A DNA stretch of 64,000 nucleotides from UBA7803 sp041686955 (GTDB lineage Bacteria > Pseudomonadota > Gammaproteobacteria > Pseudomonadales > Azotimanducaceae). The DNA is taken from NCBI GenBank assembly GCA_041686955.1, contig JAWLCV010000005.1, positions 22,366-86,365 of the forward strand, in the 5' to 3' direction. Every line of letters starts with the position of its first letter. The stretch's first letter is position 1. The translations under genes and the position numbers were made by a program. Shown here one piece after another: positions 15,937 through 24,462 of this stretch. The notes under the pieces are model-generated. The model saw only the letters and a program-made list of their open reading frames with translations, was not told where the DNA came from and searched no databases.

Positions 15937-17471
15937 TCGTCGCCCGCTCCCGCCGGAGACTCCGGAAACCGCAGCACGAATCGCGCGCCCCCGGCCGCGG
16001 GGCTTTCGTATCGCGCCTCGCCCTGGTGCTCGCGCATCGCATTGGCCACGATGGCGAGACCCAGACCCGTTCCGCTGCCCGACGGCTGCCTGGTGAAGAA
16101 CGGTTGGAACACATGCATCACGTCCTCGGGAGCCACCCCGGGGCCATCGTCCTCGACGTACAGAACGATCCAGCCATCGCCGTCGCGATGAACGCCAACG
16201 TCCACTCGTGTCCGAGCGTGTCGCACGGCATTGCTCAAAAGGTTGGACACGGCGAGCTCGAGGCGTACCGTGTCTCCTCGAATGGTCACGTCGGTCATCG
16301 CCGGATTCAGCCGCACCTCCACCCGTTCGCCCCAATCGACGCGGCTCGCTCGCTCGAGCAGCTTGCTCAACGACACCTCCGTTGGAGATCGCGACTGCGG
16401 GACGCCGTAGTTGAGAACCTGCCGGACGATTCCAGTCATGCGCACGACTTGACGCTGCACGTCCTTCAGCAGGGGGCCGAAGCGCCCGGTCGAATCCCAC
16501 CGCTCCATGCGGCGGACACGCCCCGCGATCACCGACAGCGGCGAGGCCAGCTCGTGGGCCAATCCCTGAGCCACACGCCCCACGACCGCGGTCCGTTCCG
16601 CTTCCTGCAGCTTGCGCTCGAGCTGCCTTTCGCGCTGCTGACGCTCTCGCAGCTCCGACTCGGCGGTGCGTATGGCTTGCACCATGCCGTTGAATCCCCG
16701 GGCGATCTCGCTGAACTCACGCGGCGACGCCGCGTTGAAGCTCACGTCACGATCGCCACGCGCAAGGGCACCCATGCGCTGGAGCAAGGTCTGCACGTGC
16801 CGGCCCACCAGACGCCGGTAGAGAAGCAGGGTGATCACCACCGACAGCACCACGGCGAACACCCAGACCGACCAGGCCAGCGTACGCACCTCACCGAGAG
16901 CACTCTCGATCTCGCGGCGGTCCCGGGTTATCTGCAGCAAGCCGTGAATCCGGCCGCCGTGATCGAGCAGCGGAGAGAAGTAGGCATAAACGTTCCGCCC
17001 GTCCACCTTGCGATATCGGCCATCATCCTCGCCGGTACGCACGACGCCGGAGGCGGCCGCGCTCGATCGAACGTCCGGGTCCGCCGTGCCCGCGGCCACC
17101 ACCAGGTCGCCGCGCTCGTCGTACACCGCGGCCCCGTATACCCGCCGAATGCTGAACAGGGAATCCAGGCTGCGCCGAATCTCCTGATCGTCGCCGTGTG
17201 CCAGGTTCACGCTGATGTCGGGCGCGACAGCACGGCTGATGAGCTCGATCTCACCCTGCAGACGCGACTCCAGGGTCCGCTCGGCCCATCCCACCATCAC
17301 CAGCACCACGCCGGCCGACAACACCGCCACCGGGAGGAACACGCCGAATAAGAACGCCTGACGCAAGTCGTACGGCTTAGCGTGTGTTATACCATTGAAC
17401 ATAGTGTCCGATGATACAACACTCGACGACCGCTGCAGATGCCGGGCGCGCACCGGCTGGCCCGTTCCCAC
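15933..17471 (-). CDS. membrane sensor histidine kinase with periplasmic domain
   Basis: 512 residues if GTG 17471 is used, which is preceded by a strong GAGGAGG site; ATG 17402 would give 489 residues. Helix 1 (about 38-60), a periplasmic sensor of about 120 residues containing a double-CACHE-like stretch (SLFSIRRVYGAAVYDERGDL), helix 2, HAMP, a Glu/Arg-rich coiled coil, the phosphoacceptor His in GLAHELASPLSVI and a C-terminal ATPase domain (NLLSNAVRHA, DDGPGV, GSGTGLGL). Cognate of the sigma-54 regulator it overlaps by 4 bases. Signal unknown; the extracytoplasmic domain suggests an envelope cue. Confidence 0.92.
   Translation of the reverse strand: MGTGQPVRARHLQRSSSVVSSDTMFNGITHAKPYDLRQAFLFGVFLPVAVLSAGVVLVMVGWAERTLESRLQGEIELISRAVAPDISVNLAHGDDQEIRRSLDSLFSIRRVYGAAVYDERGDLVVAAGTADPDVRSSAAASGVVRTGEDDGRYRKVDGRNVYAYFSPLLDHGGRIHGLLQITRDRREIESALGEVRTLAWSVWVFAVVLSVVITLLLYRRLVGRHVQTLLQRMGALARGDRDVSFNAASPREFSEIARGFNGMVQAIRTAESELRERQQRERQLERKLQEAERTAVVGRVAQGLAHELASPLSVIAGRVRRMERWDSTGRFGPLLKDVQRQVVRMTGIVRQVLNYGVPQSRSPTEVSLSKLLERASRVDWGERVEVRLNPAMTDVTIRGDTVRLELAVSNLLSNAVRHARTRVDVGVHRDGDGWIVLYVEDDGPGVAPEDVMHVFQPFFTRQPSGSGTGLGLAIVANAMREHQGEARYESPAAGGARFVLRFPESPAGAGDE
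17384..17422. promoter_or_regulatory. inverted repeat, candidate enhancer for the second sigma-54 activator
   Basis: GTGTTATACCAT (17384-17395) and ATGATACAACAC (17411-17422) are inverted copies of GTGTTRTAYCAT matching at 10 of 12 positions, 15 bases apart. They centre about 95-125 bp upstream of the start point predicted from the promoter at 17486. The site lies within or just before the first codons of the divergent kinase gene. Confidence 0.5.
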
Positions 17472-17485
17472 GCGCCTCCTCGGGC

Positions 17486-17501
17486 TGGCACAGAGCTTGC
17501 G
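17486..17501 (+). promoter_or_regulatory. sigma-54 (-24/-12) promoter of the DUF4168 gene
   Basis: TGGCACAGAGCTTGCG is a full match to TGGCAC-N5-TTGC with correct GG/GC phase. The start point is predicted near 17512, 48 bases before ATG 17560. It lies back-to-back with the ribosome site of the divergent sensor kinase, so the regulator probably controls its neighbour. Confidence 0.75.
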
Positions 17502-17559
17502 CTAGATCGGTCGCTGCCGTCGGCGGCAGCCGATCAATGAACGACAACGAGGAGACGAG

Positions 17560-17952
17560 ATGAAAAACGCATTCGGCACCCGACTGCTCGCGGGGGTATT
17601 TGCAGCAGGCATCGTGGCCATGGCGCACACAGCCTTCGCGCAGGCCCAGGAACCCCATGAACGGTACGCGCCGCCATCGGCCGATTCCCAGCAGATGGAG
17701 GTCAGCGATACACAGCTGCGCCAGTTCATCGCTGCCGCGACCACGGTGAGCTCAGTCCAGCAGGAGTATTCCGAGGCCATTCAGTCCACTCAGGACGTCG
17801 AGAAAGCGCAGTCGCTGCGCGAGGAGGCTCAGGAGAACATGATTCAAGCCGTGGAGGGCGCGGGTCTGTCCGTTTCCGAGTACAACCTCATCTCCCAGCA
17901 GATCCAGGCTGATCCGGATCTGCAACGCCGCTTTCAGGAACTGTCTCCGTAA
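17560..17952 (+). CDS. periplasmic DUF4168-domain protein
   Basis: 130 residues: signal peptide (about 1-27, AFA-QAQ), a short linker, then a DUF4168 helical domain (VSDTQLRQFIAA, VSSVQQEYSEAIQ, AGLSVSEYNLISQQIQADPDL). The family is widespread in proteobacterial periplasms and has no proven role. Good ribosome site (GAGGAGACG) before the ATG. It is transcribed from a consensus sigma-54 promoter next to a sigma-54 two-component system, which points to inducible envelope function. Its 3' end overlaps, antisense, the last 65 bases of the PLD-like gene. Confidence 0.85.
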   Translation: MKNAFGTRLLAGVFAAGIVAMAHTAFAQAQEPHERYAPPSADSQQMEVSDTQLRQFIAAATTVSSVQQEYSEAIQSTQDVEKAQSLREEAQENMIQAVEGAGLSVSEYNLISQQIQADPDLQRRFQELSP

Positions 17953-19153
17953 TCCCGACGCACCGGCTCCCGCTGCAGCGCCTGACGCACGAGGAACCCG
18001 ACGCTCCTTCAGGGGGCCGGTGCGCCCGCAACATGCCCTCCCAGAAGCCCTGGTACGCGTCGAACAGAGCCTCGTTCTCCAGCCGCAGCAGCACCTCATC
18101 ATTGAAGCGAAGTGACGTGGCGGAAAGATTGTGGGAGCCGGTGAGCACCACGTGCCGCGGCTCGTCCGACCCCGCGTAGCGCGCCCGAATGAGCATCAGC
18201 TTGGTGTGGATGGCGTTGTCCGCCCGGGGCCGACCCTTGTACGGCAGCACCGTCACCAGGCCTTCGAGCTCCCGCAACACGGCGGGGCCGGGGCTGTTCT
18301 TGCCCGGCTCGTCGCGCACCAGCACGTGCACGTCACAGCCCTGATCGGCCAGGGCGCGCAGCCGCCGGGCGACCCGCAGGCGGTGCGACTCGAAGCGCGA
18401 GTGCGCCACCCGGATCACGGCGTCCGGATCGCAGTCGATGCGATCGAGCATCTTGACGATGGGATCCGGCCCGAACAGCCGCGGGAAGAAGTACGCCTCC
18501 ACCCCGGACTCGCCATGGGCGCGCCGGAAGTAGCGCGGCGCCCAGCGCCGCCGGCTCAAATCGTCGAAGTACCGGCGGAAGGCCCGATAGAGCTTGCGGT
18601 CGTTCTTGATGACCACGAGGTCGTTGTGGTGGTGGAGCTGACCGGCCGTGAAGTTGGCGGAGCTTTGCGCCACGACCCATCGGCTGCCGTCCCGAAGCCG
18701 GGAGAGCAGCAGGAACTTGTTGTGGTTGATGTGAAGTCCCTGGCAGCCGCGCCGGCACACCCGTACGCACGACCGGCCGCAGCCGTCGAGCCCGCCGCGC
18801 GCCGCTCGCAGGGCCTCCAATGCCGGGTTGTCCCCCCGGACCGACTTCGCGTCCACCAGAACCCGCACCGTCACGCCGCGCCGCCGGGCCGCCAGCAGCG
18901 CCTGCGCCACCTCGAGCCGGGTGAACGTGTAGATCGAGACGAAGACGTCGGAGCCGGGAGCCGCCTCGGAGATCATCTCGATGACGCGATCTTCCAGCCG
19001 GGTGGACACGGCCCCCGGACCGGGGCGGTTGAAGGTGGCCTCCACCTCGACGTCGTGGCCGAGGGTGACCCGCTCGTCCACCTGCGCCGCGGCGGCGCAC
19101 GCCACCAGGAGCAGCGCCGAGCCGAAAAGCCAGGACCGCTTCCGAGTCCACAT
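17888..19153 (-). CDS. secreted phospholipase D-like protein
   Basis: 421 residues with an N-terminal signal or anchor segment (about 5-25). Two PLD half-domains each keep the His and Lys of the HxK motif and the later Asn (HNKFLLL ... SANFT, and HTKLMLI ... GSHNLS). The Asp normally found four residues after Lys is Ser in the first and Arg in the second. Members include phospholipases, nucleases and transphosphatidylases; the loss of the conserved Asp leaves activity uncertain. A CGRSCVRVCRRGC-type Cys cluster in the middle may form disulfides. Start ATG 19153 gives the signal peptide; the frame is open for 52 codons upstream. The C-terminal tail overlaps the convergent DUF4168 gene. Confidence 0.82.
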   Translation of the reverse strand: MWTRKRSWLFGSALLLVACAAAAQVDERVTLGHDVEVEATFNRPGPGAVSTRLEDRVIEMISEAAPGSDVFVSIYTFTRLEVAQALLAARRRGVTVRVLVDAKSVRGDNPALEALRAARGGLDGCGRSCVRVCRRGCQGLHINHNKFLLLSRLRDGSRWVVAQSSANFTAGQLHHHNDLVVIKNDRKLYRAFRRYFDDLSRRRWAPRYFRRAHGESGVEAYFFPRLFGPDPIVKMLDRIDCDPDAVIRVAHSRFESHRLRVARRLRALADQGCDVHVLVRDEPGKNSPGPAVLRELEGLVTVLPYKGRPRADNAIHTKLMLIRARYAGSDEPRHVVLTGSHNLSATSLRFNDEVLLRLENEALFDAYQGFWEGMLRAHRPPEGASGSSCVRRCSGSRCVGITETVPESGVADPDQPGSAGR

Positions 19154-19206
19154 GGGCCCAATGCTACCTCGCCTAACCCGCGCTTCAAATGCGCGAACGC
19201 CTCGCG

Positions 19207-19255
19207 TCTCGCCGGGTCCCGCCGCCGCTGCGACGTTGCAGGCGGAACGGCGAGA
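19207..19255 (+). promoter_or_regulatory. structured leader before the Kef-type antiporter
   Basis: TCTCGCCG (19207-19214) pairs with CGGCGAGA (19248-19255), and nested CCGCC (19219-19223) with GGCGG (19241-19245). The hairpin ends 40 bases before the antiporter start. I do not recognise a known riboswitch. It may be a chance GC-rich fold. Confidence 0.3.
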
Positions 19256-19295
19256 GGCCAATCTTGCAGGTTTCCAGCCAATCCGAAGGATGCGC

Positions 19296-21017
19296 ATGGC
19301 CGAGACCATCGGAAGCTACGTCTTCTACGAGATCGCGGCCCTGCTGGCGCTGGCGGCGGGCATCGGCTTCCTCGGCACGCTGCTGCGGCAACCGCTGATC
19401 GTCAGCTTCATCGCCGTGGGCCTGCTCGCCGGCCCCAGCGGTCTCGACATCGCCCGCTCCGAGGAGCACATCGACCTGCTCGCCGAGCTCGGCATCGCGC
19501 TTCTGCTGTTTCTGGTCGGGTTGAAGCTCGATCTCAAGATGGTGCGCACCCTTGGCGGCGTTTCGGTGATGACCGGGCTCGGCCAGGTGGCGTTCACCAC
19601 CGCGTTCGGCTTTCTCATCGGCGTCGCCCTGGGTTTCGACCCCATTACCAGCCTCTACGTCGCCGTCGCCCTCACGTTCTCGTCCACGATCATCATCGTC
19701 AAGCTACTGTCCGACAAGCGGGAGATCGACTCCCTGCACGGGCGCATCGCCCTGGGATTTCTCATCGTTCAGGATCTCGTGGTGGTGCTCGCCATGATCG
19801 TGCTCTCGGCCATGGGGGTCGGCGCGAGCAACGACATAGCAGCCACCGAGGTTCTGCTGGTCTTCGGCTACGGCGCCCTGCTGCTGCTCGGCATCTGGCT
19901 GTTCATCCGCTACCTGGCCAACCCGTTGCTCGACCGCCTGGCTGCGGCGCCGGAGCTGCTGGTGTCCTTCGCCATCGGCTGGGCGGCGCTGCTCGCCTCC
20001 CTGGGGGACTATCTGGGATTCGGCAAGGAGCTGGGGGGCCTGCTGGCGGGCATCTCGCTGGCTTCCACCCACTACCGCGACGCCCTGGGCGCCCGGCTGG
20101 CGTCGCTGCGGGACTTTCTGCTGCTGTTCTTCTTCGTCGCGCTGGGCGCCTCCCTGGATCTCAGCACGCTCGGCGAGAGCGTCGGCGCCGCGCTGGTCCT
20201 CTCCGCCTTCGTGCTCATCGGCAACCCGCTGATCGTGCTGGTGATCATGCGCTTCATGGGCTACAGCCGGCGTACCGGGTTCCTGGCCGGCTTGACCGTG
20301 GCCCAGATCAGCGAGTTCTCCCTGATATTCACCGCCATGGGCCTGTCGCTCGGACACGTGTCGGATGAGGCGCTGGGTCTGGTCACCCTGGTGGGCCTGG
20401 TGACCATCGCCGCCTCCACCTACATGATCACCTACTCCCACCAACTCTACGAATGGGCGGCCCCGGTGCTGGCGGCGCTCAGCCCAAAAGCCGCGCCAAA
20501 GGAGGAAGCCGGTCAGACGCTCGCCGGCGCCTCCGGTTACGACGTCATCGTGTTCGGCCTCGGCCGCTACGGCTTCGCCATCGCGGATGCCCTGCGCCAG
20601 CGCGGGGAGCGGGTCCTCGGTGTCGATTTCGATCCCGTGGCGGTACGTCACGCCCGGGGCGCCGGCCTGCCGGTAACGTTCGGGGACGCTGCGGATCCCG
20701 AGTTTCTCGCCGCGCTCCCCTGGCACGACGTGCGCTGGGCGGTGGGGGCCATCCAGGAGCACGCCACCGGCCTCAGTCACGTGGACCCGCGCCTGACCCT
20801 GATCCGGGAGCTTCAGGAGCAGCGGTTCCGGGGTCGCATCGCCGTACCCGCCAACACCGACGCCGCCGCCAACCAGCTTCAGGAACGCGGCGCCCATCTC
20901 GTGCTGATGCCCTACCGGGACGCGGCGGCCCAGGCGGTATCGCTGATCCTGAACCAGGCCGCCCCCAGCGCGGTGGAGCTGGTGGACCCCAACGAGCAGA
21001 AGGAGCTGGCGGAGTGA
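19296..21017 (+). CDS. Kef-type cation/proton antiporter with TrkA-N domain
   Basis: 573-residue CPA2-family exchanger: about 12 membrane helices in the first 385 residues (GLLAGPSGLDIARSEEHIDL, LGIALLLFLVGLKLDLK), then a cytoplasmic Rossmann TrkA-N domain from about residue 410 (VIVFGLGRYGFAIADALRQ) that binds NAD(H) or a nucleotide and gates the channel. Likely exports potassium in exchange for protons. AAGGA 5 bases upstream supports ATG 19296; ATG 19290 is two codons earlier. It converges with a CPA1 antiporter gene 20 bases downstream, so two ion exchangers of different families lie tail to tail. Confidence 0.92.
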   Translation: MAETIGSYVFYEIAALLALAAGIGFLGTLLRQPLIVSFIAVGLLAGPSGLDIARSEEHIDLLAELGIALLLFLVGLKLDLKMVRTLGGVSVMTGLGQVAFTTAFGFLIGVALGFDPITSLYVAVALTFSSTIIIVKLLSDKREIDSLHGRIALGFLIVQDLVVVLAMIVLSAMGVGASNDIAATEVLLVFGYGALLLLGIWLFIRYLANPLLDRLAAAPELLVSFAIGWAALLASLGDYLGFGKELGGLLAGISLASTHYRDALGARLASLRDFLLLFFFVALGASLDLSTLGESVGAALVLSAFVLIGNPLIVLVIMRFMGYSRRTGFLAGLTVAQISEFSLIFTAMGLSLGHVSDEALGLVTLVGLVTIAASTYMITYSHQLYEWAAPVLAALSPKAAPKEEAGQTLAGASGYDVIVFGLGRYGFAIADALRQRGERVLGVDFDPVAVRHARGAGLPVTFGDAADPEFLAALPWHDVRWAVGAIQEHATGLSHVDPRLTLIRELQEQRFRGRIAVPANTDAAANQLQERGAHLVLMPYRDAAAQAVSLILNQAAPSAVELVDPNEQKELAE

Positions 21018-21037
21018 GCGCGCTCGCCCGGGCGCGG

Positions 21038-22756
21038 CTATTGAGGTGGCGGCAGCTTCAGCCCGATCTTGCTGATCCGGTCGCCCTCCAGCTCCCGCAC
21101 CACCAGCTCCACCTCACCGAGGCGCAGCCGATCGCCCACCACCGGATGGGAGAAGTGCTGCAGGAACATGGCGCCGATGGGCTGGTCGGGGACCTCGTCG
21201 CCTGGCTCGAACCCGTACATGGCGGCCAACGCCCGCACCGAGGCGTCCGGGCGAATGATGAACTCGCCGAAGAACTCGCGCTCGCCGAGGCGCTCGGGCT
21301 CCCGCTCGCCCACCACCCGGCGGTCCAGCGCGGGAAGATCGTCCGGGCGCGCGAGAAAGTAAGCGTGATCACCTTGCCTGAGCGCATCGATCTGAGCCGC
21401 CTGCAGGACTTGGCGGCCACGGATCGCCAGCAGCAGATGCACCTCGCCCGGCCACTGGAGCTCTGCCGGCGAAGCCCCGGCGACGGGACTGTCCGCGTCG
21501 ATCCGGTAGCCCACCAGCTCGAACTCCTCTTGTCCCGGCATGCCCAGCTCCACCCGCTGCATGCGGCCGCTGCGTGACGGGACTTCCAGCTTCAACAGGC
21601 GCGCTAAGGGCGCCACGGTGGAACCCTGCAGCACAAGGCTGACCAGCACCACGAAGAAGGCGATGTTGAAATAGGTGTGCCAGTGCTCCAGCCCCGCCAT
21701 CCAGGGAAACAGCGCCAGGATGATGGGCACCGCCCCCCGCAGCCCCACCCACGACACGAACAGATGCTCGCGCCAGCCGAAGCGGAACGGCATGAGACAC
21801 GCCGTCACGGCCAGCGGACGCGCTACGAAGATGAGCGCCAGGGCGATCACCAGCGCGCTGCCGGCGTGGGGAAGTAGCTCCCGCGGCGTGACCAGCAGGC
21901 CGAGCATGAGAAACATGCCGATCTGGGCCACCCAGGCCACCCCGTCGAGGAAGCGCTGAATGTTGTACAGGCCGCGGGACACCCGCGTGCTAAGGACCAA
22001 GCCTGCCACGTAGGCGGCGAGGAAGCCGCTGGCGTTCAGGACGCCGGCCGCCCCGAAGGCGAACAGCCCGCCGAACATGACCAGCAGCGGATACAGGCTG
22101 GCATCCAGGGTCAGGCGGGTCACCGACCAGGCGAGCAGCAGACCGCACGCGGCGCCGGTGGCGGCGCCGAGCCCCATCTGCCAGAGGAAATCGGTGATGG
22201 CGTGCCACTCGGGCGCGGTGCCGGCGGACATGGCTTCCACCAGCAGCAGGGTCAGAAACACCGCCATAGGATCGTTGGCGCCGGATTCCACCTCCAGGGT
22301 GGCCGCCACCCGTTCTTTGAGCACCATGCCGTGGCTGTGCAGCAACGAGAACACCGCCGCGGCGTCGGTGGAGCCGACGATGGCGCCGATCAGCAGCGCC
22401 TCCACCCAGCCGAGGTCCAGCACCCACACCGCCACCCCACCGGTCACGGCCGCCGTAGCGATCACGCCCACCGTCGCCAGCGCGAGCGCCGGCCGCAGCG
22501 CCACGCGGAACGCCCGCGGATTGGTCCGGAGCCCGCCGTCGAAGAGAATCACGGCGAGCGCCATGGAGCCCACCAGGCTGGCGGAAAACACGTCGTCGTA
22601 GCGAATCCCCAGCAGGCCGTCCTCGCCGGCCGCCATTCCGACGAACAGGTACAGCAGCAGCACGGGGATGCCCACTCGCGGGCTGATCATGGAAGACAGC
22701 ACGCTCACCAGGAACAGCAGACTGCCTACGGCGATGACGCTTGCGGTGACTTCCAT
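21038..22756 (-). CDS. nhaP2: NhaP2/CvrA-type potassium/proton antiporter
   Basis: 572 residues. CPA1 membrane domain (about 1-390) with the exchanger motif IGAIVGSTDAAAVFSLL, whose Asp is the ion-binding residue. It is followed by a cytoplasmic RCK-C-like domain (about 405-480, LVGYRIDADSPVAGASPAEL) and a C-terminal CorC/HlyC-like domain (DEVPDQPIGAMFLQHFSHPV). This three-part plan is that of NhaP2, a potassium/proton antiporter that removes K+ at alkaline pH or low osmolarity. Monocistronic, convergent with the Kef-type gene. Confidence 0.92.
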   Translation of the reverse strand: MEVTASVIAVGSLLFLVSVLSSMISPRVGIPVLLLYLFVGMAAGEDGLLGIRYDDVFSASLVGSMALAVILFDGGLRTNPRAFRVALRPALALATVGVIATAAVTGGVAVWVLDLGWVEALLIGAIVGSTDAAAVFSLLHSHGMVLKERVAATLEVESGANDPMAVFLTLLLVEAMSAGTAPEWHAITDFLWQMGLGAATGAACGLLLAWSVTRLTLDASLYPLLVMFGGLFAFGAAGVLNASGFLAAYVAGLVLSTRVSRGLYNIQRFLDGVAWVAQIGMFLMLGLLVTPRELLPHAGSALVIALALIFVARPLAVTACLMPFRFGWREHLFVSWVGLRGAVPIILALFPWMAGLEHWHTYFNIAFFVVLVSLVLQGSTVAPLARLLKLEVPSRSGRMQRVELGMPGQEEFELVGYRIDADSPVAGASPAELQWPGEVHLLLAIRGRQVLQAAQIDALRQGDHAYFLARPDDLPALDRRVVGEREPERLGEREFFGEFIIRPDASVRALAAMYGFEPGDEVPDQPIGAMFLQHFSHPVVGDRLRLGEVELVVRELEGDRISKIGLKLPPPQ

Positions 22757-22822
22757 GATTCGACAGTGGAAACGAACCCGGCCCAGCTTAGCAGCCGGCG
22801 GGAGATACGCGAGGTGGAGCGG

Positions 22823-23434
22823 TCAGTCCTCGGCCAGCCAACCGGGCAACAGCTCCTGCAGAGCCCGCCGCACCAGGCTTCGGTCGAGGTCGGGCTCGCG
22901 CAACGAGCGCACCCGCAGCCCGTCCATCAGACACTGCAGCAGCAACGCCACGGAACGGGCCCGCTTCGCCGACAGGCCCAGGCCGCCTTGCTCACGGGAG
23001 CGCCGGAGCCATTGGCCGAACTCGTCTCTCAGGATCTGATCGGACTCGCTGACGGCGGCTGCAATCTGCGGATCACGGCTCGCCTCCGCCGACATCTCCA
23101 CGTGCAGCGCGGGCTTCATGCGGTTCTCGCCCGTGGTCGCCGGCCCGATGATTCTCCAGACGTCCATGGCCAGATCTTCCGAGCCCCGCAGGCCACTGAT
23201 CTCGGCGCGACTGAGCTCGAGCTGGCGCTCGATGATGGCGAGGATGATCTCGTTCTTGCTCGTGAAGTAGCGGTAGATGAGCCCTGGGCTCATGCCGGCT
23301 TCCTCGGCGATTCCCGCCATGCTGGCGGCATGGAAGCCGCACTCGACGAACCGGGCCTGGGCCGCGCAGAGGATTCGCTCGCGCTGCGCCTCGATACGGG
23401 CCCGGGCCTTGGATGACTGTGGCCGCTCCATCAT
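22823..23434 (-). CDS. TetR/AcrR-family transcriptional regulator
   Basis: 203 residues. N-terminal HTH (ILCAAQARFVECGFHAASMA, then GIAEEAGMSPGLIYRYFTSK) and a helical ligand-binding domain containing the C-terminal stretch SVALLLQCLMDGLRVRS. ATG 23434 is chosen (AGGAC upstream, double Met); the frame extends 20 codons further. No obvious target is adjacent: the antiporter lies 66 bases downstream and could be co-transcribed only in the same direction. A TetR-type palindrome lies at 24319, about 900 bases away. Confidence 0.92.
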   Translation of the reverse strand: MMERPQSSKARARIEAQRERILCAAQARFVECGFHAASMAGIAEEAGMSPGLIYRYFTSKNEIILAIIERQLELSRAEISGLRGSEDLAMDVWRIIGPATTGENRMKPALHVEMSAEASRDPQIAAAVSESDQILRDEFGQWLRRSREQGGLGLSAKRARSVALLLQCLMDGLRVRSLREPDLDRSLVRRALQELLPGWLAED

Positions 23435-23745
23435 GCGTCCTGCAACCCTCTCCTCGGTGCCGGACAGGGTATAGCGGTTGCACGACGCCGCCAATGGCAG
23501 CGCAAGAGTCCGTTGAGATGCCTGTCGGCGGGCAGAGCCTCGACGACGCTTGTGACGCGATTCTCATCGGCAATGCTTCGCAACGCCTCGGAAACACATC
23601 GTTGCACAAAACTCCTTGCGCGCCCGTGTTAGCCGACGCACCATGCATCTCAAGATCCGGCGGGGAATGCACGATCTCCCCTCTCTCCCCTCCCCCTCGG
23701 GCATTCCTCCCGGATCGATCCTCCCACCTCTCCCATGAAGAAGGG
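23435..23745. other. non-coding stretch without recognised feature
   Basis: 311 bases between the TetR gene and the end of the small membrane protein gene. It contains a pyrimidine-rich run (about 23670-23735, repeated CTCTCCC/CCTCCC) and open frames only as shadows. I see no promoter, RNA gene or terminator I would defend. Confidence 0.4.
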
Positions 23746-24216
23746 TCAGCTCCAGGACGAGCGCGGCGTGTCGCCGGGTGGGGTAGCGGACCCGGCCACG
23801 AACTCGATGCGCGACCAGAGAAACTCGATGGCGGCTCGCTTCCTGCGGCCCAGGTACTCGTAGGTGATGCCCAGCGGCTCCGCCTCGATGACGGTGGCGC
23901 CCCGCGCCCCAGGTCCCCGCAGGTACCAGGTGCGCAGCGTCTGCTGCAGGTGCAGGGCCGTCCGTCCCCGGACGCGCTCGAACAACAGGCACAGCAGCGC
24001 AAGCGCCAGACCCCAGACGCCGGCGGCGACCGCAACGGCCGCGGGATCCGGCCAGGCCGCGCCGACCCGGTCGATCAGCATGGCGATGGTGAAGAACATG
24101 CAGACGCCGATGAGCGCGCTGTGGGTGAGAAAACTGCTGGCGATATTTTGGACGTTCTCGTTGATCTCGTCGTGCGACACGTGGCAATCCATCTCCACGG
24201 AAAAGGCGGCGCGCAT
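23746..24216 (-). CDS. small inner-membrane protein of unknown function
   Basis: 156 residues if ATG 24216 is used (148 from ATG 24192). Two membrane helices (about residues 32-50 and 60-82; ALIGVCMFFTIAMLIDRV and VAAGVWGLALALLCLLFERV) flank a short loop, followed by a soluble tail of about 70 residues (LRTWYLRGPGARGATVIEAE, YEYLGRRKRAAIEFLW). No family recognised. Neither start has a strong ribosome site. Transcribed away from the palindrome at 24319, which may be in its promoter. Confidence 0.6.
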   Translation of the reverse strand: MRAAFSVEMDCHVSHDEINENVQNIASSFLTHSALIGVCMFFTIAMLIDRVGAAWPDPAAVAVAAGVWGLALALLCLLFERVRGRTALHLQQTLRTWYLRGPGARGATVIEAEPLGITYEYLGRRKRAAIEFLWSRIEFVAGSATPPGDTPRSSWS

Positions 24217-24318
24217 TATAGCCGCCGCTGCGCGCCCGCCAATCCCCTTTGCGCCGAAGGCAAACCGACTCCGATCAACTTCGGTGGAAAGTCCGCGGGA
24301 CACCGGCTCTTGAACTGA

Positions 24319-24336
24319 AATGAATGTTCATTCATT
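24319..24336. promoter_or_regulatory. TetR-type palindromic operator
   Basis: AATGAATG-TT-CATTCATT is a perfect 8-bp inverted repeat around TT. TGAATG/CATTCA palindromes are a common operator form of TetR/AcrR-family repressors. It lies between the divergent membrane-protein gene (24216) and the ProQ-domain gene (24463), and the nearest TetR gene is 22823-23434. Confidence 0.62.
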
Positions 24337-24462
24337 CTTTGCGAGCGTGCCGCGCAGGCCCCGGTTACCGGCTGGCCGCCGCGGGCATTCCACTTCCAAC
24401 CGCCTCCGCGTCATGTGCCTCCTACGGCCGGCCGTCGCGCGAACGTTCCAAGGAGCAGTCCG

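Noticed and set aside
14578..17471. PrsR/PrsK regulators of PEP-CTERM proteins
   Set aside because: The kinase lacks the multi-helix and GAF architecture of PrsK, and the only PEP-CTERM gene is 35 kb away without a sigma-54 promoter.
18131..20368. 745-residue plus-strand open frame
   Set aside because: It spans the antisense of the PLD gene and an alternative frame of the antiporter gene; both real genes have clear domains.
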